Of a stretch of DNA of 64,000 bases, positions 9,678 through 18,082 are shown one piece after another; the stretch's first letter is position 1; the number at the start of each line of letters is the position of its first letter. The stretch lies in contig JAJUIK010000005.1 of assembly GCA_029267635.1 (NCBI GenBank), positions 62,001 to 126,000 on the forward strand, given 5' to 3'. Below the pieces are notes generated by a model, which saw only the letters and a list, made by a program, of their open reading frames with translations, had not been told where the DNA came from and did not search any database. Source of the DNA: Moraxellaceae bacterium (GTDB lineage: Bacteria; Pseudomonadota; Gammaproteobacteria; Pseudomonadales; Moraxellaceae). Both the position numbers and the translations under genes were made by a program.

Positions 9678-11123
9678 ATGGCATTGAAACGGGTGTTACT
9701 GACCGCAGGATTAAGTCTGATCACAGCAATAGGGTCGGCGCAATCTTTTTATCCTGTTCCTCAAGCATCGCAGTTTGATGTACCTGAAATTACCAGTGGG
9801 GTTGGACTGATTGATCAGCAAAATGAGCGCTTTATTGGCGAGCAGGTGTTCCGTGAAGTACAGCAGCAAATGCCAGTTTTGCAAGATCCTTGGCTGGAGG
9901 ATCAATTTTTATATGTTTTTTCCCGTGTGCTGAGTCAAACCCAATTAGGCCAGCCGATCGGTGTGTTGCTCATTAACGATCCTCAGATTAATGCATTTGC
10001 AGTGCCGGGTGGATTATTCGCCCTGAATACCGGTTTAATTACCAGTGCACGAAATATGGATGAAGTGGCAGGCGTGATCGCGCATGAAGTTGCGCATGTC
10101 AGCCAGCGTCATTATAGCCGCTCCAAAGAAGCCTTTAAGGGACAGGGCTTGCTAGCGTTGGCAGGGGTGCTGGTAGGAGCAGCGCTTGCCACTCAGGCGG
10201 ATGGCGATGCCGGCACTGCCATCATGCTGGGTTCACAGGCAGCCTTGATGGATCAACAGCTGACCTATAGTCGCAATCAGGAACGTGAAGCAGACCGGAT
10301 TGGGATGCAGTATATGTATGCCGCGGGCTATAATCCGGAAAGCATGGCTGATTTTTTTGAAATCATGCAGCGCTCGACTAGTCGGGTTAGTTTCCTTCCG
10401 GATTTCTGGTTAACGCATCCTTTGACAACGGAGCGGATGAGCGAAGCACGTTTGCGTGCGCAGCAATTAAGCAAAGTTCATTCAGCACCTGATGATCTCG
10501 ATTTTGCCATCTTGAAATGGTACACCGCTGTAGTGACGAATCAGGCCACGGAATCGCAATTGAAAGCCTTGGCGGCCAATAATTCGGCTGGTCAGCTGGC
10601 GTTGGCGACGTTTTATGTCAAACGCGGTGAATATGCTGAGGCACAGCAAATGCTGAACCAAGCCAGGCAGGGATTAAAACAGCATCATCTGATTACCCTG
10701 TTGCAAATTGACATTTATCTGGGGCAGAATCAACTGGCTCAAGCCTATCAAAGTATCTCAGTTCAGCAACGCATCATGCCGGAAAATCGTGCTTTGGCCT
10801 TTAAATTTGCAGAAGTGCTGATTCGGCAGCAGCAGGCAGAACAAGCCCAAAGTTTATTGCAGGGTTTTACACAAAAAAATCCGCAAGATATTGTGGCTTG
10901 GCATCTACTGCAACAAACCGCAGCTTTACAACGACAGTCGCCATTGCATACGGTGAATGTATTGCGTTATCGTGCTGAGGCGGAATACTGGTCGGGGCAG
11001 GAAGAAACGGCGATTAAATCGCTGTTACATGCGCAGCGTCTGGCTAAAAATAATATGGCGATGTCAGCCACGATCGACAATCGTTTAAAACAGATGCAGC
11101 GTGAACGACAGATGAAAATCTAA
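9678..11123 (+). CDS. Periplasmic M48 metalloprotease with TPR region (BepA-like)
   Basis: 481 residues with a signal peptide (LTAGLSLITAIGSAQS, cleavage near residue 21). The M48 domain is intact: HEVAH at 136-140, ExxAD Glu at about 202, and a further ligand His at about 247 in THPLTTERM. The C-terminal half is helical with tetratricopeptide-like repeats. This is the architecture of BepA (YfgC), which assists LptD assembly and degrades misfolded outer-membrane proteins in the periplasm. It stands alone after the dehydrogenase gene, 78 bases away. The contrast with the inactive-looking M48 homologue at 5992 is notable. Confidence 0.88.
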   Translation: MALKRVLLTAGLSLITAIGSAQSFYPVPQASQFDVPEITSGVGLIDQQNERFIGEQVFREVQQQMPVLQDPWLEDQFLYVFSRVLSQTQLGQPIGVLLINDPQINAFAVPGGLFALNTGLITSARNMDEVAGVIAHEVAHVSQRHYSRSKEAFKGQGLLALAGVLVGAALATQADGDAGTAIMLGSQAALMDQQLTYSRNQEREADRIGMQYMYAAGYNPESMADFFEIMQRSTSRVSFLPDFWLTHPLTTERMSEARLRAQQLSKVHSAPDDLDFAILKWYTAVVTNQATESQLKALAANNSAGQLALATFYVKRGEYAEAQQMLNQARQGLKQHHLITLLQIDIYLGQNQLAQAYQSISVQQRIMPENRALAFKFAEVLIRQQQAEQAQSLLQGFTQKNPQDIVAWHLLQQTAALQRQSPLHTVNVLRYRAEAEYWSGQEETAIKSLLHAQRLAKNNMAMSATIDNRLKQMQRERQMKI

Positions 11124-11167
11124 ACAGAATGCTTTGCACATAAAAATAATAAAAAGGAGCAAATAAA

Positions 11168-11539
11168 ATGATCGAAGGTCAATGCCTATGTGGTGCGGTA
11201 CATTATCGTTATCATGCACCGATCGAACACAGTGTGCTGTGCTATTGCCAGCATTGCCAGCGTGCACAAGGCAGTCTGATGGGCTGGAATAGTGCAATTG
11301 ATAAATCCAAGTTTGAATTGACACGCGGAATTAAATACCTCAAGGAATATTTTCATAGTCCCAGCAAGGCACGAGTATTTTGTCAGGAATGTGGCAGTCC
11401 TATTTATTCTTATCGAACTGATATGCCAGAAAATATCCGTTTGCGTTTAGGAACAGTTACCGCAGGACAAGTGCCTAAACCGACACAAGAATTATTTAAG
11501 CAGCATAAACCTGACTTTATTCATATTCATGATGAATAA
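11168..11539 (+). CDS. GFA-domain (glutathione-dependent formaldehyde-activating family) zinc protein
   Basis: 123 residues with the cysteine pattern of the GFA/CENP-V fold: GQCLCGAVHY (Cys6, Cys8), CYCQHCQ (25, 27, 30) and CQECGSP. These bind structural zinc and, in the founding member, a zinc near the glutathione site. A Shine-Dalgarno AAGGAG sits nine bases before the ATG. Many members have no proven enzyme activity, so formaldehyde chemistry should not be assumed. The gene is convergent with yqeY. Confidence 0.85.
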   Translation: MIEGQCLCGAVHYRYHAPIEHSVLCYCQHCQRAQGSLMGWNSAIDKSKFELTRGIKYLKEYFHSPSKARVFCQECGSPIYSYRTDMPENIRLRLGTVTAGQVPKPTQELFKQHKPDFIHIHDE

Positions 11540-11573
11540 GAAGTTTGGATTGAGCATATAGCTGAGAGAAGGA

Positions 11574-12020
11574 TTAAGCCAGTTTGGCTTTAAGTTTGCT
11601 CGAAACGAGAGCAGGATCGGCACGCCCGGCTATGATCGGACGTAGAGAATTCATCACCTTACCCATATCTTTCATGCTAGTAGCACCTTGAGCAGTAATC
11701 GTTTGCTCAATGAGAGAATCAAGCTCTTCCTCAGTCATAGCTTCTGGTAGAAATTGAGAAAGAACCTCAATTTCGGCTTGTTCTTTACTAGCTAAATCTT
11801 CTCGGCCAGCGCCTGTAAAGGCTTTAACCGATTCTTTACGTTGTTTAATTTGCTTTTCAATGACCGCAAGAACCTGAGCATCGTCAAGCTCTATGCGCTC
11901 ATCGACTTCGATTTGCTTAATTGCTGCTTGTAGACTACGAATCACCGTTAACTTGTCCATTTCTTTCGCGCGCATTGTCGCTTTCAAAACTTCAGTTATC
12001 TGGTTTTTTAAAGTAGTCAT
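11574..12020 (-). CDS. yqeY: YqeY/GatB-tail domain protein
   Basis: 148 residues, almost entirely helical. It matches the YqeY family, which resembles the C-terminal tRNA-binding domain of the GatB subunit of Glu-tRNA(Gln) amidotransferase. Motifs include EVLKATMRAKE at the start and SLRPIIAGRADPALVS near the end. Its function is unknown; a link to translation is inferred from the fold and from its position 31 bases after rpsU in the same direction. rpsU-yqeY is a recurrent bacterial arrangement. Confidence 0.9.
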   Translation of the reverse strand: MTTLKNQITEVLKATMRAKEMDKLTVIRSLQAAIKQIEVDERIELDDAQVLAVIEKQIKQRKESVKAFTGAGREDLASKEQAEIEVLSQFLPEAMTEEELDSLIEQTITAQGATSMKDMGKVMNSLRPIIAGRADPALVSSKLKAKLA

Positions 12021-12051
12021 TTTTTAATCCAAACAGTCAATCACAAATTAA

Positions 12052-12267
12052 TTAGTAAAGGCGAGTTGTACGTACAGATTCACGCGCCAATTTCTTTTGG
12101 TAGCGTTTAACTGCAGCAGCTTTTTTGCGTTTACGTTCTTGAGTTGGTTTTTCGTAGAATTCGCGCTTACGAACATCTGCTAAAACACCCGCTTTTTCGC
12201 ATGAACGTTTGAAACGACGGATTGCTACGTCTACTGGTTCGCCTTCTTTCAATTTAACTTGTGGCAT
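12052..12267 (-). CDS. rpsU: 30S ribosomal protein S21
   Basis: 71 residues, very basic. It begins [20 protein letters not shown] and continues through [19 protein letters not shown], the unmistakable S21 sequence. S21 binds near the anti-Shine-Dalgarno end of 16S rRNA. GAGGA precedes the ATG on the minus strand. It heads an rpsU-yqeY unit divergent from tsaD; in E. coli it would be followed by dnaG, which is not here. Confidence 0.98.
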
Positions 12268-12344
12268 GAAGAATCCTCATAAGTTATGGATAAGATCGCG
12301 GCACGATTGCCTTCGATCACAAGTGAAGTGCCGTATTTTACTCA

Positions 12345-12372
12345 TTTACATCTCATATCACAAGTCTATAAT
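12345..12372 (+). promoter_or_regulatory. Promoter for tsaD
   Basis: TTTACA (12345-12350) and TATAAT (12367-12372) are separated by 16 bases, and the -10 ends 40 bases before the tsaD start. It is one of the best sigma-70 matches in the window. Confidence 0.7.
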
Positions 12373-12412
12373 AGCTTTCGCGTTATTTTTGATATTTTCT
12401 ATAGGCAGTTGA

Positions 12413-13426
12413 ATGATCGTTTTAGGCTTGGAAACTTCTTGTGATGAGACCGGTTTGGCACTGTATGACAGTGAGCTGGGGTTACGTGGACAAGTCCTTT
12501 ATAGCCAGATCAAGCTGCATGCCGAGTATGGTGGTGTGGTACCAGAACTGGCTTCACGTGACCATGTGCGTAAACTTATTCCTTTGCTTAATCAGCTACT
12601 TGAAGAAAGTGATATGCAAAAATCGCAGATTGATGCAGTGGCTTATACGCGTGGACCGGGGTTGATGGGTGCATTGATGACTGGTGCGTTGTTTGGTAGA
12701 ACACTGGCGTTTGCCTTAAACAAACCAGCGATTGGGGTGCATCACATGGAAGGGCATATGCTTGCTCCTTTGCTTTCAAAAACACCACCAGAATTTCCGT
12801 TTGTTGCACTGTTGGTGTCTGGTGGCCATAGCCAACTGATGGCAGCGCATGGCATTGGCCAGTACGAACTGTTAGGTGAATCCATTGACGATGCTGCAGG
12901 CGAAGCCTTTGACAAGGTTGCGAAGATGATGGGTTTGCCGTATCCAGGTGGACCAAATATTGCAAAACTGGCAGAGCAGGGCGACCCAACCGCATTTGAT
13001 TTTCCGCGTCCGATGCTGCATCAAGGTCTGGAATTTTCATTCAGTGGTTTAAAAACTGCAGTTTCGGTACAGCTTAAAAAGCTCGGCGATGAAAACCGCG
13101 ATGCTGATATTGCCGCAAGTTTCCAGGAAGCCATTGTGGATACCTTGGTGAAAAAATCGGTCAAAGCATTAAAGCAAACTGGTCTGAAACGTTTGGTAAT
13201 TGCCGGTGGCGTCAGTGCTAATCAACGCTTGCGTCAGCGTCTCGAGGCTGATTTAGCCAAAATCAAAGCCAGTGTCTATTATGCTGAACCGGCTTTATGT
13301 ACCGACAATGGTGCGATGATCGCCTTTGCTGGTTATCAGCGTTTAAAAGCCGGACAATGTGATGGACTATCAGTTACCACGACTCCGCGTTGGCCAATGA
13401 CGGAATTAACAACCCCTTCAGCTTAA
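12413..13426 (+). CDS. tsaD: tRNA N6-adenosine threonylcarbamoyltransferase
   Basis: 337 residues. The N-terminus [16 protein letters not shown], the metal-binding HHMEGH motif at about 108-113 and the ATP-site motif VSGGHSQL are all present. The C-terminal [13 protein letters not shown] is also typical. TsaD transfers the threonylcarbamoyl group to A37 of ANN-decoding tRNAs together with TsaB and TsaE. The gene has its own promoter and is followed by a bidirectional terminator. Very secure. Confidence 0.98.
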   Translation: MIVLGLETSCDETGLALYDSELGLRGQVLYSQIKLHAEYGGVVPELASRDHVRKLIPLLNQLLEESDMQKSQIDAVAYTRGPGLMGALMTGALFGRTLAFALNKPAIGVHHMEGHMLAPLLSKTPPEFPFVALLVSGGHSQLMAAHGIGQYELLGESIDDAAGEAFDKVAKMMGLPYPGGPNIAKLAEQGDPTAFDFPRPMLHQGLEFSFSGLKTAVSVQLKKLGDENRDADIAASFQEAIVDTLVKKSVKALKQTGLKRLVIAGGVSANQRLRQRLEADLAKIKASVYYAEPALCTDNGAMIAFAGYQRLKAGQCDGLSVTTTPRWPMTELTTPSA

Positions 13427-13437
13427 AACAAAAAAAT

Positions 13438-13462
13438 AAAAAGAGGCTGAGTGCCTCTTTTT
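13438..13462. terminator. Bidirectional terminator between tsaD and the DUF815 gene
   Basis: AAAAAGAGGC pairs with GCCTCTTTTT around a five-base loop. A and T runs on the two sides let it serve both convergent genes. Confidence 0.88.
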
Positions 13463-13468
13463 AGTTTT

Positions 13469-14338
13469 TTAATTTTGCAATAATTGTGAACCAATCCAAT
13501 GCTTGGAAAACTGATAAGCAGAACGACCAGAACGCTGTCCACGTGACTGGCACCATCGCAAGCTTTCTGCCCGTGCTTCAGCCGTCATTGGCATCCCGGC
13601 TTTTTTTAGATAATGCTCGACAATTTCCAGATAGAGGTTCTGATCCATTGGATAAAAGGACAACCACAGGCCAAAACGGTCGGAGAGTGAAATCTTCTCT
13701 TCGATGGCTTCCTGAGGATGCAATTCAACATATTGCGGAACATCCACTTTGGTGACTGGGGTGTTTTCATGCATGAATTCAGGCAGCAAATGCCGGCGAT
13801 TACTGGTGGCATAAATAATAAAATTGCTGGAACCAGACTGTAGTGAACCGTCCAGCACACTCTTTAAACTACGATAGTTTTCATCTTCGGCATTAAAGGC
13901 CAAGTCATCACAATACACGATAAATTTTTCCGGACGGCCTACAATCAGTTTTTGAATTTCCGGCAGATCTTTCAAGTCATCACGCTCAATTTCAATCAGA
14001 CGTAAGCCTTGATTCTGGTAGGCTGTCAACAGGGCACGCACAATGGATGATTTTCCTGTGCCACGAGAGCCGGTGAGCAGGACATCGTTGGCTGGTAAAC
14101 CTTGTAAAAACTGCAGGGTATTCTGGATCACTTTTTGTTTTTGTTTCTCAATGCCTTTTAGATCATCCAGATAAATAATCTTCGGCTGTTCAATTGCTTT
14201 GAGTTGCTGATTTTGCCATTTAAACGCGGGTGCGGAAAAATCAGGGAGTTCCTTGGGTTCTGGTAATGCTTGTTGTAATTGTTGTAACACAATCGCAAGA
14301 GAACTGAGGATATTTTCAGGTAAATCAAGGGTTGCCAT
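13469..14338 (-). CDS. DUF815-family AAA ATPase
   Basis: 289 residues. The Walker A motif LLTGSRGTGKSS lies near residue 83, and the Walker B-like FIVYCDDLAF is downstream. YATSNRRHLLPE and KISLSDRFGLWLSF are the family signature, including sensor 1 and the arginine-finger region. DUF815 ATPases are widespread in proteobacteria and have no established role. The gene is single, convergent with tsaD. Family assignment is firm and function unknown. Confidence 0.85.
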   Translation of the reverse strand: MATLDLPENILSSLAIVLQQLQQALPEPKELPDFSAPAFKWQNQQLKAIEQPKIIYLDDLKGIEKQKQKVIQNTLQFLQGLPANDVLLTGSRGTGKSSIVRALLTAYQNQGLRLIEIERDDLKDLPEIQKLIVGRPEKFIVYCDDLAFNAEDENYRSLKSVLDGSLQSGSSNFIIYATSNRRHLLPEFMHENTPVTKVDVPQYVELHPQEAIEEKISLSDRFGLWLSFYPMDQNLYLEIVEHYLKKAGMPMTAEARAESLRWCQSRGQRSGRSAYQFSKHWIGSQLLQN

Positions 14339-14510
14339 AATCAGTCCACGCTTATCAATAATAAAATCATAGTAGCATCGACGACGAATATGTAACAGAT
14401 TGCTAGCTATTCGGCTGTAAATTTAAAGTTTTTGCACTTGATTGCACTTACGTTCCTGCGCATAGTTAAAACAGCACTTTGAGTGATATATCAAAGCATA
14501 GAGGCAGAGC

Positions 14511-16019
14511 ATGTTAAATACCTTCAAGAGCGAGATGAATCCGCATCAAGCCTATCGAATAAAAAAATTAAATCGGCAATTGGAGCGGGCAGAAAGCTAT
14601 GAAGAATGGAAAAGTATTGCCTTAAAACTGGATGAAGAAAGTGGTGTGCAGGAATGGAAATATGAAAACAGTTCTCCTTATTTTGATGCTGAGCTGATTT
14701 CCCATCGTCTGAATTTACTGAAAAAATACCGTACGCAGGAACGGGTGGTTGACCTGATTTATATTTTGCGTGAAGGCCTGACCTACGATATCGCCAATAT
14801 TGGTCATCCTATGCTGTTTACCACGACTTATCTCGGCACCAAAAAAATTATTGAAGATTATGTAGAAGAGGTCAGTCATAGCCTGTACTTCCTGGTCTCT
14901 TCAAATTGTATTGGCCTGACCATTCAGGAAAAAATCGAGTTTTTTGAAAATTGCCAACGTGCCTATGGCCAGCCGGCCCTGATGTTTTCAGGCGGGGCGA
15001 CCTTGGGTTTGTTCCATAGTGGTGTATGTAAAGCGCTCATGGAACAGGACCTGATGCCGAAAGTGTTATCCGGTTCCAGTGCCGGTGCAATTATGGCGGC
15101 AATGATGGGGACAGCTGCTCATGGTGAAGCCATGAATATTTTGCAAGGTGATCACTTCTTTAGTGATGCTTTTCATTTTCGTACTTTGAGTGAAATGCTG
15201 AAAGGTAATGGGGGTATTGCTGATGTGAAATCACTGAAAAAATTCCTGATCGAAAACCTGGGTGATCTGAGTTTTGAGGAAGCCTATAAACGCTCAGGGT
15301 TGCATGTCAATATTGCGGTGGCGCCTTATGATTCGGTGCATGATGCGCGAATTCTCAATAAATTTACCTCGCCCAACTTGCTGGTTTGGAGTGCAGTATT
15401 AGCTTCATGTGCAGTGCCGATTCTGTTTCCGCCGGTACGCTTAACCAGTAAACGCTACGATGGCGAACATACACCTTATATGGCGGATACCCGCTGGGTG
15501 GATGGGAGTGTGCGCAGTGATTTCCCGCAGGAAAAAATGGCGCGACTGTACAATATAAACTATACGATTGCTAGCCAGGTCAATCCGCATGTGGTGCCCT
15601 TTATGCAAAGCGATGAGGAGCGCTATCGTAAAGATGTCTTGAGCGTGCCGGAGCGCATTGTCCGTCATCAAGCCAAAGTCATGGCGCTCGGGGTGATGGA
15701 CTTTACCCGGGACCGGATGGGGAAGATTCCACCGGTGCGTCGTTTATTGGAGCATGGCTATGGCATTATCGATCAGCGTTACTATGGTGATGTAAATATT
15801 GTGGGTAAATATTCCTGGCGCCACTATAGCTATATGCTGCAAAATCCTAAGCCACATTTGTTCCGTTTGTTGCAGCGTGAAGGAGAGCGGGCGACCTGGC
15901 CGAAAATTGCTACGATCGAAACCCATGCCCGTATTGGTAAAACCATCCAGCATTGTCTGGATTTGCTGAAATTTCATCAGAAATATGCAGCGAAAGAACT
16001 GACCCATGCGGTGGTTTGA
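14511..16019 (+). CDS. Patatin-like phospholipase with N-terminal DUF3336 domain
   Basis: 502 residues. Residues 1-150 form the DUF3336 domain, which ends with AYGQPALMFSGG. The patatin domain follows, with oxyanion loop GGATLG (161-166), nucleophile Ser190 in GSSAG, and catalytic Asp331 in the DGS motif. All lipase residues are therefore present. DUF3336-patatin proteins are related to yeast triacylglycerol lipases. There is no signal peptide, so it should act in the cytoplasm or at the inner membrane on acylglycerols or phospholipids. It overlaps the next gene by 14 bases, suggesting coupled expression with the kinase-like protein. Confidence 0.88.
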   Translation: MLNTFKSEMNPHQAYRIKKLNRQLERAESYEEWKSIALKLDEESGVQEWKYENSSPYFDAELISHRLNLLKKYRTQERVVDLIYILREGLTYDIANIGHPMLFTTTYLGTKKIIEDYVEEVSHSLYFLVSSNCIGLTIQEKIEFFENCQRAYGQPALMFSGGATLGLFHSGVCKALMEQDLMPKVLSGSSAGAIMAAMMGTAAHGEAMNILQGDHFFSDAFHFRTLSEMLKGNGGIADVKSLKKFLIENLGDLSFEEAYKRSGLHVNIAVAPYDSVHDARILNKFTSPNLLVWSAVLASCAVPILFPPVRLTSKRYDGEHTPYMADTRWVDGSVRSDFPQEKMARLYNINYTIASQVNPHVVPFMQSDEERYRKDVLSVPERIVRHQAKVMALGVMDFTRDRMGKIPPVRRLLEHGYGIIDQRYYGDVNIVGKYSWRHYSYMLQNPKPHLFRLLQREGERATWPKIATIETHARIGKTIQHCLDLLKFHQKYAAKELTHAVV

Positions 16020-16824
16020 TCCGTCAGTTCCGACCCAATATCAATTAATGACCAAAGCCATAAGCCGACAATTTGGGCGAAGGCTTTATCTGTTGCAACA
16101 GCAAGAAAATTATTACTGGCTCAAATTCCATTTACCGGAGAGTGAAGCTGTTTTTACGCGAGGTTTTATCAACGAGCTGAATTTTTATCAAAGTTTTGCA
16201 GCACGACAAATGGATTTTTTGCTGCCATTTCAAATAATTTCTTTGACCGATTTAGCGCAGCCTTTCGTAGATCAAGGCGAGGGAATGATCCTGCCCCACG
16301 GTTCACCTTTTTGGCATGATCCGTTATCTCTGAGTTTGATCGAAATTTCTGCTGTGATTTTAGCTTGCTTTTCTTGTGTGGATGAATTGCATCAACAGGG
16401 CTGGATTCATGGTGATCTGAAAGCTGAACATTTTATTCATTATCAAGGGCAGCTGAAACTCCTCGATTTTGAACAGGCTCAGTTACAAGATTTTCACTCG
16501 ACGTCAGCACTTACGGCCACACCACGCTATATGGCACCTGAGTTATTTCATGCCGAACCTAAATCGGTACAAACTGATCTCTATGCCTTGGGTATTGTAT
16601 TATATGAATGGTTGATTCAAAGCCGGTGCGCTGCACGTCCATATCGTGAGTGGGCGATTTTGCATTGCCAGACCCTAAAAATTCATTTACCTGAACCTTT
16701 TAGTATCTTTGAAAATCTATTACACGGTTTATTGGCCAAGCAGAAACAGCAACGTTTTACCAATTTACAGCAGGCAAAACAGGTAGTTATGGCTCTAAAT
16801 CTATCAAAAAATGAGCATAAATGA
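16006..16824 (+). CDS. Small Ser/Thr-kinase-like protein
   Basis: 272 residues with a protein-kinase fold. A possible beta-3 lysine is in YYWLKFHL (Lys40), the alpha-C glutamate in NELNFY (Glu57), and the catalytic loop is HGDLKAEHF (135-143, Asp137). The metal-binding motif is DFE (154-156) in place of DFG. MAPEL (176-180) corresponds to APE. The C-lobe SDxYALG motif is present as TDLYALGIVLYEWL. No glycine-rich loop is obvious. The ATG lies inside the end of the lipase gene. Substrate is unknown; the upstream lipase or a sugar-lipid substrate are possible. A downstream tRNA cluster ends the unit. Confidence 0.65.
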   Translation: MRWFDPSVPTQYQLMTKAISRQFGRRLYLLQQQENYYWLKFHLPESEAVFTRGFINELNFYQSFAARQMDFLLPFQIISLTDLAQPFVDQGEGMILPHGSPFWHDPLSLSLIEISAVILACFSCVDELHQQGWIHGDLKAEHFIHYQGQLKLLDFEQAQLQDFHSTSALTATPRYMAPELFHAEPKSVQTDLYALGIVLYEWLIQSRCAARPYREWAILHCQTLKIHLPEPFSIFENLLHGLLAKQKQQRFTNLQQAKQVVMALNLSKNEHK

Positions 16825-16874
16825 TTGTTTCGTTTGTTATTTAATCATACGCGTGGTTTTTTAATAAAAAGTTC

Positions 16875-16901
16875 TTGTCATGTGCAAGTGATCTATATAA
16901 T
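16875..16901 (+). promoter_or_regulatory. Promoter for the tRNA cluster
   Basis: TTGTCA (16875-16880) and TATAAT (16896-16901) lie just upstream of the first tRNA. The spacer is 15 bases, shorter than usual, and an overlapping TAATAT gives 17. Transcription would start about seven bases before the tRNA. Confidence 0.55.
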
Positions 16902-16914
16902 ATACACAGCCATC

Positions 16915-16999
16915 GGGGGCGTGGCGAAATTGGTAGACGCACTGGATTTAGGTTCCAGCGCCGCAAGGTGTAAGAGTTCGAGTCTCTTCGCCCCCACCA
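16915..16999 (+). tRNA. tRNA-Leu (anticodon UAG), first copy
   Basis: 85 bases with encoded CCA. The acceptor arms are GGGGGCG and CGCCCCC. The anticodon loop TTTAGGT gives anticodon UAG, reading CUA codons. The long variable arm (GCCGCAAGGTGT region) is typical of class II leucine tRNAs. An identical copy lies at 17150-17234. Confidence 0.96.
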
Positions 17000-17039
17000 A
17001 CTTTAAACTAAGTGGTATTAAAACTTAGCATAAAGTGAT

Positions 17040-17113
17040 AGAGGATTGGTGTAATGGTAGCATGACGGTCTCCAAAACCGTTCGTCAAGGTTCGAATCCT
17101 TGATCCTCTGCCA
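17040..17113 (+). tRNA. tRNA-Trp (anticodon CCA)
   Basis: 74 bases with encoded CCA. The acceptor arms AGAGGAT and ATCCTCT pair fully and the discriminator is G. The anticodon stem ACGGT/ACCGT holds loop CTCCAAA, giving CCA for UGG codons. A1-U72 and G73 fit tryptophan identity. The D arm is short, with loop AATGGTA and two G-U pairs in its stem, more like some glycine tRNAs. The T arm CAAGG/CCTTG with TTCGAAT is regular. Confidence 0.88.
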
Positions 17114-17149
17114 AATTATCCTGCCGAAGGATATAAAAAATCGGATACC

Positions 17150-17234
17150 GGGGGCGTGGCGAAATTGGTAGACGCACTGGATTTAGGTTCCAGCGCCGCA
17201 AGGTGTAAGAGTTCGAGTCTCTTCGCCCCCACCA
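17150..17234 (+). tRNA. tRNA-Leu (anticodon UAG), second copy
   Basis: Identical over all 85 bases to the tRNA at 16915-16999, including CCA. The three tRNAs appear to form one transcript ended by the hairpin at 17241-17274. The exact duplication is probably a tandem copy kept for dosage. Confidence 0.96.
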
Positions 17235-17240
17235 TATTCA

Positions 17241-17274
17241 AAAAAGACCAGATTGATTAATCTGGTCTTTTTTT
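17241..17274 (+). terminator. Terminator of the tRNA cluster
   Basis: AAAAAGACCAGATT pairs with AATCTGGTCTTTTT around GATT and is followed by more T. It begins seven bases after the last tRNA. Confidence 0.92.
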
Positions 17275-17305
17275 ATGTTTTAAGTTTTTATGAGCACAAA
17301 ATAAA

Positions 17306-17333
17306 AAGACATCTAGTTCCTTCTAGATGTCTT
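17306..17333 (-). terminator. Terminator of the small minus-strand gene at 17382
   Basis: AAGACATCTAG pairs with CTAGATGTCTT around a six-base loop. On the minus strand the hairpin is followed by TTTTTATTTT, so it serves the gene ending at 17382. Confidence 0.8.
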
Positions 17334-17381
17334 AGGTATATTCGTCTACAGTGAAATGCGGTTCATAAATAAAAATAATAA

Positions 17382-17585
17382 TTATGCTTTCAAATGATCT
17401 TCAAATTCTTCACCCAGTTGCATGGCAAGTGAATTACCGGCCAAATCACAGGTGACCAAACCATATTCTTTTTTAAAACTAAAGGTAAAACCTCGACCAT
17501 CGGCCAAATTTTTGACTGAGTAACCTAATTTTTCTAACCAGATACGAAATGCAATCAGATTTTTTGCTTTAACCACTTTCTTCAC
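17382..17585 (-). CDS. Small protein of unknown function (67 aa)
   Basis: I do not recognise this protein. It begins MKKVVKAKNLIAFRIWLEKL, then has a basic helix, beta-like segments (GFTFSFKKEYGLVTCDL) and an acidic end (GEEFEDHLKA). An in-frame ATG lies five codons further up (17600). The AGGAG motif, however, falls just inside that ATG and seven bases before the GTG at 17585, so I chose the GTG start. It has its own terminator. No membrane segment or signal peptide is seen. The ribosome-binding site and terminator support a real gene. Confidence 0.6.
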   Translation of the reverse strand: MKKVVKAKNLIAFRIWLEKLGYSVKNLADGRGFTFSFKKEYGLVTCDLAGNSLAMQLGEEFEDHLKA

Positions 17586-18082
17586 GAGAGAACTCCTCAT
17601 TAATGTCTGTTTAATTAATAGGGATGTCCATTAAATTTTTAAAGGGCAAACACCATAGATTTATTTTATAGGAAAGTTTTTGCTGAATTTCTAGGCATTT
17701 TCAGTAAATCGATTTTAAAACTTTAGCCAGAGTTATTATTAAAAATAATGAATTAAAATAAATGGTAAATTAAATTCTTAATAAAAATATATGAAAAAAT
17801 AATATCTTATATTCAATAAGTGTTCTTTAGTAAAGTTAATTTATTATTTTGGTGATATATTTTAAGTTGAGTGTAGAAATATTTTGTAATAAAACAGCAA
17901 CAGTCATATATGTATATTAAATGTAATCAATTATTAAGTTTGCGGAATATATTTATGTTGATGATTTCGCATAAACTTTTAGAAAATTAGATAAAGTTCA
18001 TTTTTGTGAAAATTTGTACTGTTTTGGAAACTTTTTCGACAATGTTAATATTCTGCCTCAATAGGGAAGTCCATCATGTCGT
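17586..18082. other. AT-rich intergenic region
   Basis: About 500 bases, distinctly AT-rich compared with its flanks, between a minus-strand and a plus-strand small gene. I see many TATA-like hexamers, so promoters cannot be picked with confidence. I find no tRNA, clear repeat or credible ORF apart from a nine-codon mini-ORF starting at 18076. Confidence 0.6.

Noticed and set aside
12588-13040. 150-codon open frame antisense to tsaD
   Set aside because: It is a frame shadow of the tsaD coding pattern, with His/Gln-rich translation and no homology that I recognise.
16915-17234. Direct repeat of 85 bases as a possible mobile-element boundary
   Set aside because: The repeats are complete tRNA-Leu genes and the 150 bases between them hold only a tRNA-Trp; there is no cargo or integrase.
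17586-18082. AT-rich stretch as a replication origin
   Set aside because: There is no cluster of DnaA boxes and neither dnaA nor gidB is present. mnmG is 8 kb away, but its neighbours are not origin genes.
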